Source of the DNA: Myxococcales bacterium
GTDB lineage: Bacteria > Myxococcota_A > Polyangia > Polyangiales > Polyangiaceae
Length of the DNA stretch: 64,000 nucleotides
Reading direction: 5' to 3'
Assembly: GCA_016712525.1 (NCBI GenBank)
Contig: JADJQX010000006.1
Location: 372,001 to 436,000 of the forward strand
In this document: positions 50,830-59,982 of the stretch, one piece after another
Position numbering within the stretch: the first letter of the stretch is position 1
Layout of the letters: the number at the start of each line of letters is the position of its first letter
Made by a program: the position numbers and the translations under genes
Notes under the pieces: model-generated
Databases searched by the model: none
What the model saw: only the letters and a program-made list of their open reading frames with translations
What the model was told of the DNA's origin: nothing

Positions 50830-51909
50830 ATGGGAGGAAGTGTCTTCGAGCCGAAGGCCGTGCGAAAGCTCGCGGGCTCGGGAGAGATCGCGTGGCACGC
50901 GGGGATCGCTCCGGGGGGGCGGCCTTGCCTCCTCGTGCGCGGCCCCTCGGCCTTCCTCGCGCGTGTCGCCGAGGCGCATCTTCGCGCGTCTTCCCCTGCG
51001 AGCCCGGCGCCCTGGGCACACGACCTCGACGCCGACGTGCCGTGGGTCGCGTTCGACGTCGACCCGGTGGGCACGTTCGAGGACGTCGCGGCCCGTTGGG
51101 CGAAGCGCAGCGTCCCCTACGCCGAGGCCATCGTCGTCACGCACACGCTCGGCGTCCTCCTGCGGGCGGCGCACCCGAACGGCATCTGCCTCGGCGCGCT
51201 CGCTCCTTCGCAGGTGGTCGTCGATCGCTCGGGCGCGCTCAAGATCCTCGGCCTCGGCTTCGACGAGACCGCGTGGAGCGAGCGGGCTTTTCGCGCCCCG
51301 ACGGTCGCCATGGGCCACGCTCCGACACCGACGTCCGACGTGCATACGGCGCTCCTCTTCTTGCGTGCTCACATCCCGTGGGTCGCCGACGTGCCCCCCG
51401 CGCTCTCCCGCATCCTCTCGGGGGCGCCCGGGCCCGTCGAGCGCGCGTTCGCCCGGGCCCTCTTTGCGATCCTGACGCAGACGGGGAAGGTCGACGGGGT
51501 GTCGGCGTTGCGCCACGTCGAGCGCTTTTGGTCGTTCGTGGGCGCGGCGCCGGATCCCCACGCGATGGGTCGGCGACTGCGCGAAACGTTCGGTGAGGGC
51601 GTCCCTCGTGTCGACGTCGACCGCGAGTTGTCGTGGCTCTCCGTCGACGGCGGGCCCCGGCACGATCTGCTCCGGAGGGAGCCTGTCCGCCGGGTGCTGC
51701 GCGCCCTCGTGGCCGCAGGGGGAGAGCCCGTCCCCGTCGATCGTCTCGTCGCCGCCGTGTGGCCTGGGGAGGCCCTCGTCGGCTCGTCGGGCGCGGATCG
51801 TCTCTACGTGGCCATCTCCACGCTTCGGAAGCTCGACCTGCGAACCGCGATCGCTCGCGAGCCTTCGGGGTACGCCCTCCGCGCCGAGGTCGTCGTTCGC
51901 GAGCCGTGA
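50830..51909 (+). CDS. Pseudokinase-like domain fused to a winged-helix DNA-binding domain
   Basis: A 359-residue protein. Residues about 1-200 follow the order of a protein kinase lacking its catalytic residues. The catalytic loop reads CLGALAPSQVVVDRSG instead of HRDxxxxN, and the DFG site reads LGLGFDET. Residues about 265-359 resemble the DNA-binding domain of OmpR/SARP-type regulators: RREPVRRVLRALVAAGGEPV, then DRLVAAVWPGEAL and DRLYVAISTLRKLDLRTAI. A transcription factor controlled by a dead kinase fold is the likely design. An upstream in-frame GTG (50812) is possible. There is no membrane span. Targets unknown. Confidence 0.65.
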   Translation: MGGSVFEPKAVRKLAGSGEIAWHAGIAPGGRPCLLVRGPSAFLARVAEAHLRASSPASPAPWAHDLDADVPWVAFDVDPVGTFEDVAARWAKRSVPYAEAIVVTHTLGVLLRAAHPNGICLGALAPSQVVVDRSGALKILGLGFDETAWSERAFRAPTVAMGHAPTPTSDVHTALLFLRAHIPWVADVPPALSRILSGAPGPVERAFARALFAILTQTGKVDGVSALRHVERFWSFVGAAPDPHAMGRRLRETFGEGVPRVDVDRELSWLSVDGGPRHDLLRREPVRRVLRALVAAGGEPVPVDRLVAAVWPGEALVGSSGADRLYVAISTLRKLDLRTAIAREPSGYALRAEVVVREP

Positions 51910-52111
51910 CGGGAGCCGAAGCTCGCCGCTCGGTGTCTCCGCGCGAGAGGCATGGGACGGCAAGGGCGCGCTCGGGGCGCGCCCCACGCGAGAGCGCGCA
52001 CGATGCGGGCAAGTGCCCGAAATGACGTCGACCTTCGGTGGCACGAGGCGTGCTGAAGGGAGGGCACGCGGCGAGTGAAGCCCGCGTGAAACCCTTACGG
52101 AGGATAGGACG

Positions 52112-52681
52112 ATGATGAAGAAGCTCGTGAAGGTCGGTGCGGTCGCGTTGGTGGGGCTCGGGGTCGCGATCGTGGCCGGCGAGGCGTCGGCGCGCGAGCT
52201 CTCGGGGTGGAAGATCGAGGGCTCGGGCGCGAGCGCTCAGGTCGACACCAAGTACAAGCTCTACAACCTCGATCAGGGGACCCGCGTCGTCTTCGACGAT
52301 CGCGTGGGCGCGAACTGGGGTTGGAACGCGGGCACTGCGCCCAACGTCGAGTTCAAGCGCAAGGGAGGCTCGGGCCCGCTGAAGTGCGGCGAGACCTTCG
52401 CCCTCATGGTGAGCGGACGGGCGATGATCTACGCGAAGCAGGACTGGGGCATCAACCTCAGCGATCGCACGAAGCTCGACAAGGACGAGTACTACCAGTG
52501 GAAGTTCTCGTGCGCGGCGGGGCAGCCCGTCCCCCTGAACGGCTCGGTGACCCTCGTCAACAACGTCGAGAAGGACTCGCTCGTCGGCTGCAAACGCACG
52601 GCGGGGGTCAACCTCTGCTGGGCCGACGACATCACGTCCGTCCGCGGGAAGAACTACCGAACGGCCGACGCGAAGCGCTGA
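52112..52681 (+). CDS. Secreted hypothetical protein, four-Cys group (copy 1)
   Basis: A 189-residue exported protein with signal KKLVKVGAVALVGLGVAIVA, cleaved near EASA. The mature part has four Cys in GPLKCGETF, KFSCAAG, VGCKR and NLCWADD. The same four Cys, with similar surroundings, occur in the protein at 61465-62037: APLCGDR, EGCTKG, VGCKR and AYCWDD. They also share the VPL/IPL-x-TLVN/ALVN strand before the third Cys. Two disulfides are likely. A GGAGG site precedes ATG 52112. It heads a run of three same-direction genes for exported proteins. No known family recognised. Confidence 0.75.
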   Translation: MMKKLVKVGAVALVGLGVAIVAGEASARELSGWKIEGSGASAQVDTKYKLYNLDQGTRVVFDDRVGANWGWNAGTAPNVEFKRKGGSGPLKCGETFALMVSGRAMIYAKQDWGINLSDRTKLDKDEYYQWKFSCAAGQPVPLNGSVTLVNNVEKDSLVGCKRTAGVNLCWADDITSVRGKNYRTADAKR

Positions 52682-52751
52682 AGGTCGCGTGAGGTGAGGA
52701 GGCAGGAGCCCGCCCGCTGGGGTGGGCTTCGGTTTCTCGGAGGAGGTCGTG

Positions 52752-54047
52752 ATGCGAAGGCTCGGCATCGTCATCGGTTTGGGAGGCGCGCTCGTCGCGT
52801 ACGGGATCGCCCACGCGGCGCCGCGGACGCGGATCACGATCCCTCAGGGGAAGGCGGGGGAGATGGTCGTGCTCGACGGCGGGGAGCGGGTCTCGAAGGC
52901 GCAGCTCCAGAAAGAGCTCAACGACCTCCAAGAGGCGCTCGAGAGCGACGGCGTGTCGCTCGTGAAGGCGGACCACCGCCCGCAGCGCGGGAAGCTCTAC
53001 CTCGACGCTTCGACCGCGGGGGACGCGGCGCGCGACAAGGCGGCCTTCGCGCGCAAGGTGACGAACCTGAAGGCGCTCGAGGCCTCGGGGTTCCGTGGCC
53101 TGCTCGTGAAGAAGGGCGCGCGGGGAGCGCGGGTCACCACCGAGGGAGCTCTCCTCCCGGCGCAGCCCGGAACGCTCTCGCCCATCGAAGCGCCGAGAGG
53201 GCCCGCGCCCGACGACGACCCCCTCCAGGTCGACTACGAAGAGACGATGGGGACGAAGAAGCGCGCCGCGGTCTACGTGACGGCCGGCATGCGCGACACG
53301 GGCGATCCACGCTCGGTGGGGTGCGCCGCGAGCCTCGAGGGCGGGATCTACCTCTTCGATCAGAAGCGCCCTCTCGCGAAGGTCGCGGCCTCGGGCAAGG
53401 TGAGCGACGGGCGCCCGTCGGGGACGGTCGAGATCTACCTCGCCGGCAAGGCCGTCGACGGGTACCCGAAATCGGGGGCGAGCCAGGGGCGTCTCTCGAA
53501 GGCCATGAGCCCGCCGAGCGCGGGGCTCTCGTACGGGTGGGGGCCGCTCTCGATCGGCGTCGAGGGCTCCGTGGCCGGCGAGCTCCAAGTGGACACGTCG
53601 AACACGCCCGAGGGGCCGAGCGCCGCGCCGACCGGGCCGAAAGCGGCGGCGATGGCGGCGAACGGCCTCGGAGGGAAGCCCCACGCCGGTCGCTGCGCCC
53701 TCTCGGTGACGCCACGGGTCCGCGCGACGGGCGCCGTCACGGCCAAGGTGAGCGCCGTCGCGTACCGCGCGAAAGTGAAAGGCACGATCGTCTTCCTCGA
53801 CCTCGAGCTGCCGATGAGCAGCAGGGTCGCCGCGTTCCCCCCGAACCTCGTCGAGGATTTCGACGCGAAGCTCCGCGCCGAGCTCTTGTCGGGCGAGGTC
53901 ACGCTCCAGATCGACACGCGAATTCCCCAGAGCCTCACGGACGGTCTCGACTGGGACAAGGTCTACTCGAAGACCCTCTTCGACTGGGACGGGCTCACGG
54001 CCAACCAAACGCTCGCGTCGTTCCGCGGCAAGACCACGAAGCTTTGA
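52752..54047 (+). CDS. Secreted hypothetical protein, 431 residues
   Basis: Signal peptide GIVIGLGGALVAYGIAHA, then a Lys/Glu-rich helical segment (VSKAQLQKELNDLQEALESD) and a long beta-rich body. The body contains GGIYLFDQKRPLAKVAASGK, LSYGWGPLSIGVEGSVAGEL and GTIVFLDLELPMSSR. The alternation of short strands with Gly turns suggests a beta-sandwich or barrel. There are only two Cys (VGCAASLE, AGRCALS). GGAGGAGG eight bases before ATG 52752 decides the start. It lies between the four-Cys protein and the HEAT-like protein and is probably co-transcribed. Function unknown. Confidence 0.7.
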   Translation: MRRLGIVIGLGGALVAYGIAHAAPRTRITIPQGKAGEMVVLDGGERVSKAQLQKELNDLQEALESDGVSLVKADHRPQRGKLYLDASTAGDAARDKAAFARKVTNLKALEASGFRGLLVKKGARGARVTTEGALLPAQPGTLSPIEAPRGPAPDDDPLQVDYEETMGTKKRAAVYVTAGMRDTGDPRSVGCAASLEGGIYLFDQKRPLAKVAASGKVSDGRPSGTVEIYLAGKAVDGYPKSGASQGRLSKAMSPPSAGLSYGWGPLSIGVEGSVAGELQVDTSNTPEGPSAAPTGPKAAAMAANGLGGKPHAGRCALSVTPRVRATGAVTAKVSAVAYRAKVKGTIVFLDLELPMSSRVAAFPPNLVEDFDAKLRAELLSGEVTLQIDTRIPQSLTDGLDWDKVYSKTLFDWDGLTANQTLASFRGKTTKL

Positions 54048-54054
54048 GGATCCC

Positions 54055-55161
54055 ATGGCGCTCGTCACCTCTCGCACCACGTTCTCTGCCGCGGCTCTCT
54101 TGTCTGCGCTCGCCCTAGGGCTCGTCACGACCGAGCGCCCCGAAGCTTCTGCGACCCCCACGTCCGTCGTCGCGCCGGCCCCGTCCCCGCGCGCGGTGGA
54201 CGCGCTCCCGTCGAGGCTCCCGGAGTGGGCCTCGGGGCTCCCGTCCGACGAGGGCCTGACGGACGCCGCGCGCGATCGGATCCACCACGAGGCGCTCGTG
54301 CTCGCGCGGACGCTCCCCGAGGGCTCCACGCTGCGAGCGGAGCTGTTCCACGTCGTGACCGACGAGCCTCGGTGCGGGCGCGCGCACGCGGCGGTCGCCT
54401 CGGCGGTGCTCGCGGAGTCTTCTCCCTCCGAGGTGCGGCACGCGCTCGAGTCGATGCGCACCTCGTGCGACGAGGTGGTCGTGGAGGCTTCGGGGTTCGC
54501 GCGCGAGGTCGACATGGACCTCGTCATGGCCCTCGAGCGGCTCGCCCACGCGCCCGGCCCGAGCGCCGTTCGCCGTTCGGCGTGGCTCGCCTACGGATCG
54601 TCGGGGCTCACGGCGCGACGCGCGGGCCAGTCCGCCGTCGCCGCGCGGGTGGAGGAGGCCGTGCTCGCTTCGCTTCGTGGGGCGCGCGGTGAAGCGCGTG
54701 ATCTCGCGGTGCGCGCGGCCGGGAACGCGGGATGCGCGAGCTGTGTCCCCGAGCTCTCCCGTGATCTCGCCTCGCGCGACGCGGCCGTACGGAGAGCGGC
54801 CGTCGCGGCCTTCCGGTTCGTCGAAGGGCCCGCTCCCGTCGCGTCCATGTGCGCTGTGGTCGCGAAGGACGGCGACGACGGCGCGCGCGACCTGGCGGCC
54901 TGGGCGCTCGCGTGGGGCACGTCCGCACCTGCCGAACGTGTCGCGTGCCTCGAGCGGGCGGCGCGTCACGATGCGAGCCATCGTGTGCGCGTCCAAGCGA
55001 CCTCGTCGCTCGCGGGGCTCTCGGACGACGTGGTGGCGGCGAAGGACGCGCTCGAGTCCCTCGCGGACGACGAAGGCCTCGCGGTGGCACCTTTCGCGCG
55101 TCGGGCGCTCGAGGTCCACGACGATGGCCGACCGCGACCCCTCGCGGTCCGAGCTCCGTGA
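54055..55161 (+). CDS. Exported HEAT-repeat-like protein
   Basis: A 368-residue protein with an N-terminal signal (TTFSAAALLSALALGLVTT) and a Ser/Pro-rich linker. The body is all-alpha, with repeats of about 30 residues such as ARDLAVRAAGNAGCASCVPE, LSRDLASRDAAVRRAAVAAF and RVRVQATSSLAGLSDDVVAA, the pattern of HEAT/PBS-lyase-type repeats. Such proteins are scaffolds for protein contacts. It starts seven bases after the previous gene. A second protein of this kind runs off the right edge at 63313. Confidence 0.72.
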   Translation: MALVTSRTTFSAAALLSALALGLVTTERPEASATPTSVVAPAPSPRAVDALPSRLPEWASGLPSDEGLTDAARDRIHHEALVLARTLPEGSTLRAELFHVVTDEPRCGRAHAAVASAVLAESSPSEVRHALESMRTSCDEVVVEASGFAREVDMDLVMALERLAHAPGPSAVRRSAWLAYGSSGLTARRAGQSAVAARVEEAVLASLRGARGEARDLAVRAAGNAGCASCVPELSRDLASRDAAVRRAAVAAFRFVEGPAPVASMCAVVAKDGDDGARDLAAWALAWGTSAPAERVACLERAARHDASHRVRVQATSSLAGLSDDVVAAKDALESLADDEGLAVAPFARRALEVHDDGRPRPLAVRAP

Positions 55162-55196
55162 GCTGCGGGGCTCGCCCGGTCGGCTCGATCGGCTCG

Positions 55197-56243
55197 CTAC
55201 TGGCAGCTCCGGAGGGTCTCCGGAGGGCATGGCGTGCCTGCCTCGGGGCGGATGCCGACGGGGCCGAGGGACGTCTTCCCGGCCACGAACGCGACGTTCA
55301 CGCTGATCGCGTCGCAGAGCGCTCCCCGGTCTGCGCTCTCGACGCTCGTGATGTCGGTGGCGTTGCACACGACGCCGCGGACCAGGTCGAACGTGGCGGA
55401 GCTCGTGCAGATGGGGGCCCCAGAGTTGAGCGGGTCGGGGAAACCGAGCACCCCTCGGAGGACGTTGTCGGTCGGCCAACGGCCGGCGAGCACACCCACG
55501 GCGCGCTCTTTCGTGATCTCGGCGACGATGTGGCCCTTCGTCAGCGCGGCGCGGAGGGGCGGCTGCCCAGGGCCCCCGCCGACGGTGAGCGTGAAGTCGA
55601 ACGCGGCCACGAGGACACCTCCGGCGACGTATCCCGAGAGCGTGCGGGAGCGAGCGTGCCAGGGTGGGGCGTCCTCGACGCTGTCTCGGTCGAGCGTCCA
55701 CGTCCCTCCGTCGCGGGCGAGCGCGCCATAGAGAGAGACGACGACGTACGGGTCGTCCGGTTCGCCGTTGTACTCCTCGACCCGGAGGACGCTGCCCGAC
55801 GTGCCCTCGCTCAGCGCCTTGTTCAAGTTGTCCTCGCGCAGGACCGTGCCGTCCAGGATGCGGAGGATGCCGGAGGCGGCGTTGTCGCCTCCGGCGTCGT
55901 CGTCGCAGGCCTCTCCCCCGGCGTCGGCCGGGCGTCGGCACGAGCCCTCGTCCGGGCAGGTGCATCGCCCGTCGAGGTTCATGCTCCGGTACACACCGCC
56001 GTCGAGGCCGAAGTGGACCTCCTCGAGCGCCCAGGCGAGGTCGAGCCCGCCGTCGTTGCTGGCGTCGGGACGGGGTGGCACGTTGAGCGGCGGGCAACGG
56101 GGGCCGGCGTCTGGCGGGCTCGTCGAGGTGTCGCCGCCGCCGTCCTCCGTGCGCGCGACGTCACGGTCCTCGATGCCGACGATGAGCTGGCAGGCGGCCA
56201 CGAGGACACAGGCGACGCCGCCGACGAGGGCACTCTTTCGCAT
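55197..56243 (-). CDS. Lipoprotein of the CQ-x3-GI-x2-R group
   Basis: A 348-residue lipoprotein. The signal ends VLVAAC, followed by QLIVGIEDRDV, the motif shared with 48451 and 58706. A Pro/Asp/Gly linker leads to a domain with several Cys (RCPPLNV, CTCPDEGSC, EACDDDAG, ICTSS, VVCNAT, ALCDAI, TPCPPE, RSCQ) that suggest disulfides. Beta strands such as YVVVSLYGALARDGGTW and GVLVAAFDFTLTVGG form the rest. No catalytic pattern. It is divergent from the kinase gene, 86 bp apart, and convergent with the HEAT-like gene. Confidence 0.7.
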   Translation of the reverse strand: MRKSALVGGVACVLVAACQLIVGIEDRDVARTEDGGGDTSTSPPDAGPRCPPLNVPPRPDASNDGGLDLAWALEEVHFGLDGGVYRSMNLDGRCTCPDEGSCRRPADAGGEACDDDAGGDNAASGILRILDGTVLREDNLNKALSEGTSGSVLRVEEYNGEPDDPYVVVSLYGALARDGGTWTLDRDSVEDAPPWHARSRTLSGYVAGGVLVAAFDFTLTVGGGPGQPPLRAALTKGHIVAEITKERAVGVLAGRWPTDNVLRGVLGFPDPLNSGAPICTSSATFDLVRGVVCNATDITSVESADRGALCDAISVNVAFVAGKTSLGPVGIRPEAGTPCPPETLRSCQ

Positions 56244-56329
56244 GACGAGGAGGGGGCAGGATCGTGTGACCCGCGCCGAAATGGCGTATACCTCACACGA
56301 GGGGACGTATCCACCCGTCCTTCGAGGAC

Positions 56330-57649
56330 ATGCTGGAGATCGACGAGACGAAGCTCGAGCCCGGAGGGCGTGTCGGCGCCCACTTTCGCCTCGAGCAGGT
56401 GCTCGGCGAGGGCGGGATGGGCGTCGTGTGGGACGCGGTCGACGAGCGCACGGGGGAGCGCCGCGCCCTCAAGTTCCTGCGCGCCGACAAAGAGTCCGAC
56501 GGCAGCAACGAGGCGCGGCTCCTCCGCGAGGCGCACGCGTCGGCCACCGTCGCACACCCGAACGTCGCCCGGGTCTTCGAGGTCCTCGAGCTGCCCGAGG
56601 GCACTCCCTTCCTCGTCATGGAGCGCCTCGAGGGAGAGACGCTCCGCGCCAGGCTCACGCGGGTCGGGACCCTCGAGCCCGCGGAGGTGGTCCGGATCGT
56701 CGTCTCCATCGCCGAGGCGCTCCGGGCGGCCCACGCACGCGGCATCGTGCACCGTGACCTCAAGCCGGACAACGTCTTCGTCCTGCGGGACGGCGCCGTG
56801 AAGGTCATCGATTTCGGCATCGCGAAGGACCTCCGCGCGAAGGACGAGACGGGGCTCACCGCGACCGGGGCGATGCTCGGGACGCTGCACTACATGGCTC
56901 CGGAGCAGGTCTTCGGCGACGTGGACGTCGACGAGCGCGCGGACGTGTGGGCGCTCGGTGTCGTCGCCTACGAGTGCGTGGCCGGAAAGCGCCCCACGGA
57001 CGCGGCGGGCTCCGGCCAGGTGCTGAAGGCCATCATGACGCGCACGTTCCCTCCGCTCGTGGAGGTCGCGCCCGCGTGCCCTGCCCACGTCTCGGAGCTC
57101 GTGGGGCGCATGCTGTCGCGCGAGCGTGACTCGCGTCCGTCGCTCGACGAGGTGCTCGACGTCCTCGCGGGGCGCGCTCCTACGGCCGCGCGCGAGGTCT
57201 CTACGGTCTCGGGCGAGCTCGTCGCTCCTCGTCGCCCGCGGTCCCGTGTGTCCCTCGCCGTCCTGGCGTCGGTCGCCTTCGTGGGCATCGGGGGAGGTCT
57301 CGCGTGGCTCCGTGCCGCCGAGTCTCCGAACGCCGGTGCGAGCGCGGAGCCCCCACCTTCCGCGTCGGCCGTGACTGTCCCGGGGCCGCTCGTGTCGACG
57401 GTCGCGGCTGCCCCGTCGGGCGCGGAGCCGACCGCGTCCTCCGTAGCGCTCCAAGGCTCGTCCCTCGTCGCTGCGCCTTCGCCACGCCCTTCGTCCGTCA
57501 TCAAGGCGCGGCCCTCCGTGTCGGCTTCGGTCGGCACGTCGGCTGCGTCCAAGCCGGCCACGTCGTCGACCGTCGAGGCCGCCCCGACGAAGCCCCCACC
57601 GCCGCCGTCGGCCTCGGCGCTGCCCCTCGCCACCTCGCGGAAGACATGA
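56330..57649 (+). CDS. PknB-type serine/threonine protein kinase with one membrane span
   Basis: A 439-residue Hanks-type kinase with every catalytic element. The Gly loop is LGEGGMGVVWDAV, the Lys is in RALKFLR, the catalytic loop is HRDLKPDN near residue 140, DFG is in IDFGIAK, and the activation loop has Thr/Ser before GTLHYMAPEQ. After the kinase domain (about 20-280) one hydrophobic span (SLAVLASVAFVGIGGGLAWL, about 307-326) leads to an outer tail of about 110 residues, almost all Ser, Pro, Ala, Thr and Val. Its stop overlaps an in-frame ATG of the TPR/PEGA-like gene. An FHA-domain ATPase gene about 2.3 kb away could be a target of its phosphothreonines (inference). Confidence 0.9.
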   Translation: MLEIDETKLEPGGRVGAHFRLEQVLGEGGMGVVWDAVDERTGERRALKFLRADKESDGSNEARLLREAHASATVAHPNVARVFEVLELPEGTPFLVMERLEGETLRARLTRVGTLEPAEVVRIVVSIAEALRAAHARGIVHRDLKPDNVFVLRDGAVKVIDFGIAKDLRAKDETGLTATGAMLGTLHYMAPEQVFGDVDVDERADVWALGVVAYECVAGKRPTDAAGSGQVLKAIMTRTFPPLVEVAPACPAHVSELVGRMLSRERDSRPSLDEVLDVLAGRAPTAAREVSTVSGELVAPRRPRSRVSLAVLASVAFVGIGGGLAWLRAAESPNAGASAEPPPSASAVTVPGPLVSTVAAAPSGAEPTASSVALQGSSLVAAPSPRPSSVIKARPSVSASVGTSAASKPATSSTVEAAPTKPPPPPSASALPLATSRKT

Positions 57650-57708
57650 GTCATCGCTCCCCACTCCTCCCTTTCGGCGCCCCCGCGAGTGGGGTACACG
57701 CCCACGGC

Positions 57709-58680
57709 ATGCTCCGTCGCCGCGCACGCGCGCTCTCGGCCATCCTCGTGGTCTCCGTGGCGGCGGTCGGTCTGCCGCGATCGGCCTTCGCCGATGGCCC
57801 GCCGGGGGACGCACAGTCGGCGGCGGGCTTCGCCGAGGCGCTCTTCGACGGCGCGCTCCGCCTGATGCAGGAAGGGAAGTTCGCCGAGGCCTGCCCCAAG
57901 CTGGCCGAGAGCCACAGGCTCGATCCCGCGAGCGGCACCGTCTATAACCTCGCGATTTGCCTCGAAAAAGAGGGGAAGGTGGCGTCGGCCATCATCGCCT
58001 TCGAGGAGTCGTCGGCGCGCTCCGCGAAGGATGGCAACAAAGAGCGCGAGGCCCTCGCCGTGGCGGCGCTCGCGAGGCTCCGGCCGCTCGTCGCCAAGGT
58101 GGTCGTGCGGGTAGGGCCGAAGGTCGCGGGCCTCGAAGGGGTCGACGTCCGCTTCGACGGCGCGAGCGTCCGCAAACAGGCGTGGGGCATCGAGGTCCCG
58201 ATGGACCCGGGCGCGCACGTGCTCACCGTCTCCGCGCCGGGCAAACGCGAGCTGCGGCAAGACGTGACCGTGACCGAGCCCGGGAAGGTCGTGGCCGTCG
58301 AGGTGAGCTCCCTCGAGGACGCCCCCGTGGCGCCCAGGCTCGCCGTCTCTCCTACGCCCGAAGCGCCGACCGATGGCACCCGGAAGGGGATCGGCATGGT
58401 GCTCGTCGGGGTCGGCGGGGTGCTCCTCGTCGGGGGCGGCGTGAGCGGGATCCTCGCCGTCGATCGCCACGCCGAGAGCGACCGCCTCTGCGGCGATCCT
58501 CCGCGCTGCACGGGCGAGGGCGCCGACGCCGAGAAGGCCGCGAACGCCTTCGCTTGGGGCGCGAACCTCGGGCTCGGGCTCGGCGTCGTCGCGGCGGCCG
58601 TGGGCACCTACCTCTGGGTCACCGCGAAGACCCCTCCGCGCACGGCGCTCTCGGCGCACGGGCTCCGCGTCACGTTCTGA
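57709..58680 (+). CDS. Exported TPR protein with PEGA-like domain and C-terminal span
   Basis: A 323-residue protein with signal ALSAILVVSVAAVGLPRSA. Two TPR-like repeats come first: LFDGALRLMQEGKFAEACPK, then SGTVYNLAICLEKEGKVASA. A PEGA-like beta domain follows (VDVRFDGASVRKQAWGIEVP, then HVLTVSAPGKRELRQDVTV), then a linker and one or two hydrophobic spans near the end (IGMVLVGVGGVLLVGGGVSG, GLGLGVVAAAVGTYLW). Proteins of this build are common in Myxococcota and often follow kinase genes. An alternative ATG at 57646 overlaps the kinase stop, but ATG 57709 gives a normal signal peptide. It is probably one operon with the kinase. Confidence 0.78.
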   Translation: MLRRRARALSAILVVSVAAVGLPRSAFADGPPGDAQSAAGFAEALFDGALRLMQEGKFAEACPKLAESHRLDPASGTVYNLAICLEKEGKVASAIIAFEESSARSAKDGNKEREALAVAALARLRPLVAKVVVRVGPKVAGLEGVDVRFDGASVRKQAWGIEVPMDPGAHVLTVSAPGKRELRQDVTVTEPGKVVAVEVSSLEDAPVAPRLAVSPTPEAPTDGTRKGIGMVLVGVGGVLLVGGGVSGILAVDRHAESDRLCGDPPRCTGEGADAEKAANAFAWGANLGLGLGVVAAAVGTYLWVTAKTPPRTALSAHGLRVTF

Positions 58681-58705
58681 CGCCAGCGAGCGCCCTGGAA
58701 ATCTC

Positions 58706-59914
58706 CTACTTCGCCACGCGGAGGATGGGGCCGCCGTACGCGGGGATGTACACGTAGCGGTCGTCCACGGCGATCTGCCCCATCGAGGGGAGCCCCGCCG
58801 CGAGGACGAGGTCGCGGTGCGTGGTGAGGTCGTGGCGAAGAATACGCGACTCGGCCGTGGGGCCGCCGTCCTCGTCGCCTCGCATGTCTGCGACGTAGAG
58901 GCGGGCCCCGTCGTCCGTCGCCGCGTGGGCGACGTGGTCCACGAAGAACCGGTGAAGGAGGGCGGGGCCTCCGTCCCCGGGGACGTCGCGGAGGCCCTCC
59001 TTCGTGAGCCAACGCACCCCGCCGGGGGTCGACGTGACCCAGGGAGAGCCGATGCCGCGCGAGCGATCGAGCTCGACACGATCGAGCTTCAGGTTCATCG
59101 GCTGGGCCACGAGGGTCGCGACATTGCCGAGCGAAAAGACGACCCTGTCGCGCTCGACGGTGAATGAGCCGGCGCCCCCTCCGGCGTCGCCCGAGCCCAC
59201 GTAGCTCACGATCTCGAGGCGAGTGCCGTCGATCTCGACCCTCCCCATGGACGCGGTCGTCGAGAAGTACACCGTCGTCCCGACGAGCTTCATTTGCACG
59301 ATCGACGGCCGATCGGGGCTGCCCTGCACGGCGAGCGGCAGCCTCAGAACCTCGCGTACGACCGTCGCGTTCGCCACGTCGAGCAACCGGATCCGCTGGA
59401 ACCCCGCGACCTCGTCCTCGACGAGCCACGTCCGTGGGCCCGCGTTCGCCATGCTGAAGTAGGGCCCGACCTGGGTGAGCGTGCGCTCTTCTCCCGTCGT
59501 GAGGCGCCGCGCGACGAGCGCAGAGGAGACCGTGTCGTCGTCCTCGGCGCGGTAGAAGAGCTCCCCGTCGTCCACGTAGACCGCTCCGCCATGCTTCCCG
59601 GGGACGACGGTCCCCACCTCGCACGAGCCGGCGCTGCACTCCGTGTCGAGGCAGTCGCGGTCGCACTCGCCGCAATTCTTCCGATCGCGTCGGACGTCGA
59701 CGCAGCGAGTGCCACACGCGGTGAGCCCGAGGCCGCAGCCCTCGGGCCCCGGGGGGTCGAGGGGAGCGTCGGGGGCGCTCGCCTCTTCGGGGCTCCGAGC
59801 GGCGTCCTCGCCGACGTCCTCCGTGACGCTGCGGTCGCCGATGCCGAGGATGGCCTGGCACGCGGCGAGGCCCGAGAGCGCGGAGAAAAAGCAGATTCTT
59901 ACGCTCGTCTTCAT
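58706..59914 (-). CDS. Lipoprotein of the CQ-x3-GI-x2-R group with Cys-rich motif and propeller-like body
   Basis: A 402-residue lipoprotein. The signal ends GLAAC and continues QAILGIGDRSV, the shared motif. After an acidic linker comes the myxobacterial Cys-rich block CGLGLTACGTRCVDVRRD, then NCGECDRDC, two further Cys and a Gly, known from MXAN_6577-like proteins. The remaining 300 residues have repeated strands of the YVDDGELFYRAEDDD, VYFSTTASMGRVEIDG, LYVADMRG and VYIPAYGG type, like a beta-propeller. The start is ATG 59914; the frame is open further up but has no signal there. Divergent from the FHA ATPase gene, 68 bp apart. Function unknown. Confidence 0.75.
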   Translation of the reverse strand: MKTSVRICFFSALSGLAACQAILGIGDRSVTEDVGEDAARSPEEASAPDAPLDPPGPEGCGLGLTACGTRCVDVRRDRKNCGECDRDCLDTECSAGSCEVGTVVPGKHGGAVYVDDGELFYRAEDDDTVSSALVARRLTTGEERTLTQVGPYFSMANAGPRTWLVEDEVAGFQRIRLLDVANATVVREVLRLPLAVQGSPDRPSIVQMKLVGTTVYFSTTASMGRVEIDGTRLEIVSYVGSGDAGGGAGSFTVERDRVVFSLGNVATLVAQPMNLKLDRVELDRSRGIGSPWVTSTPGGVRWLTKEGLRDVPGDGGPALLHRFFVDHVAHAATDDGARLYVADMRGDEDGGPTAESRILRHDLTTHRDLVLAAGLPSMGQIAVDDRYVYIPAYGGPILRVAK

Positions 59915-59982
59915 GCGGCTCCGCGCTTCTCTCGGAATAAGATGACACATCCTCTCCGCTTTCGGAGAGACTCCGAGCGCCC

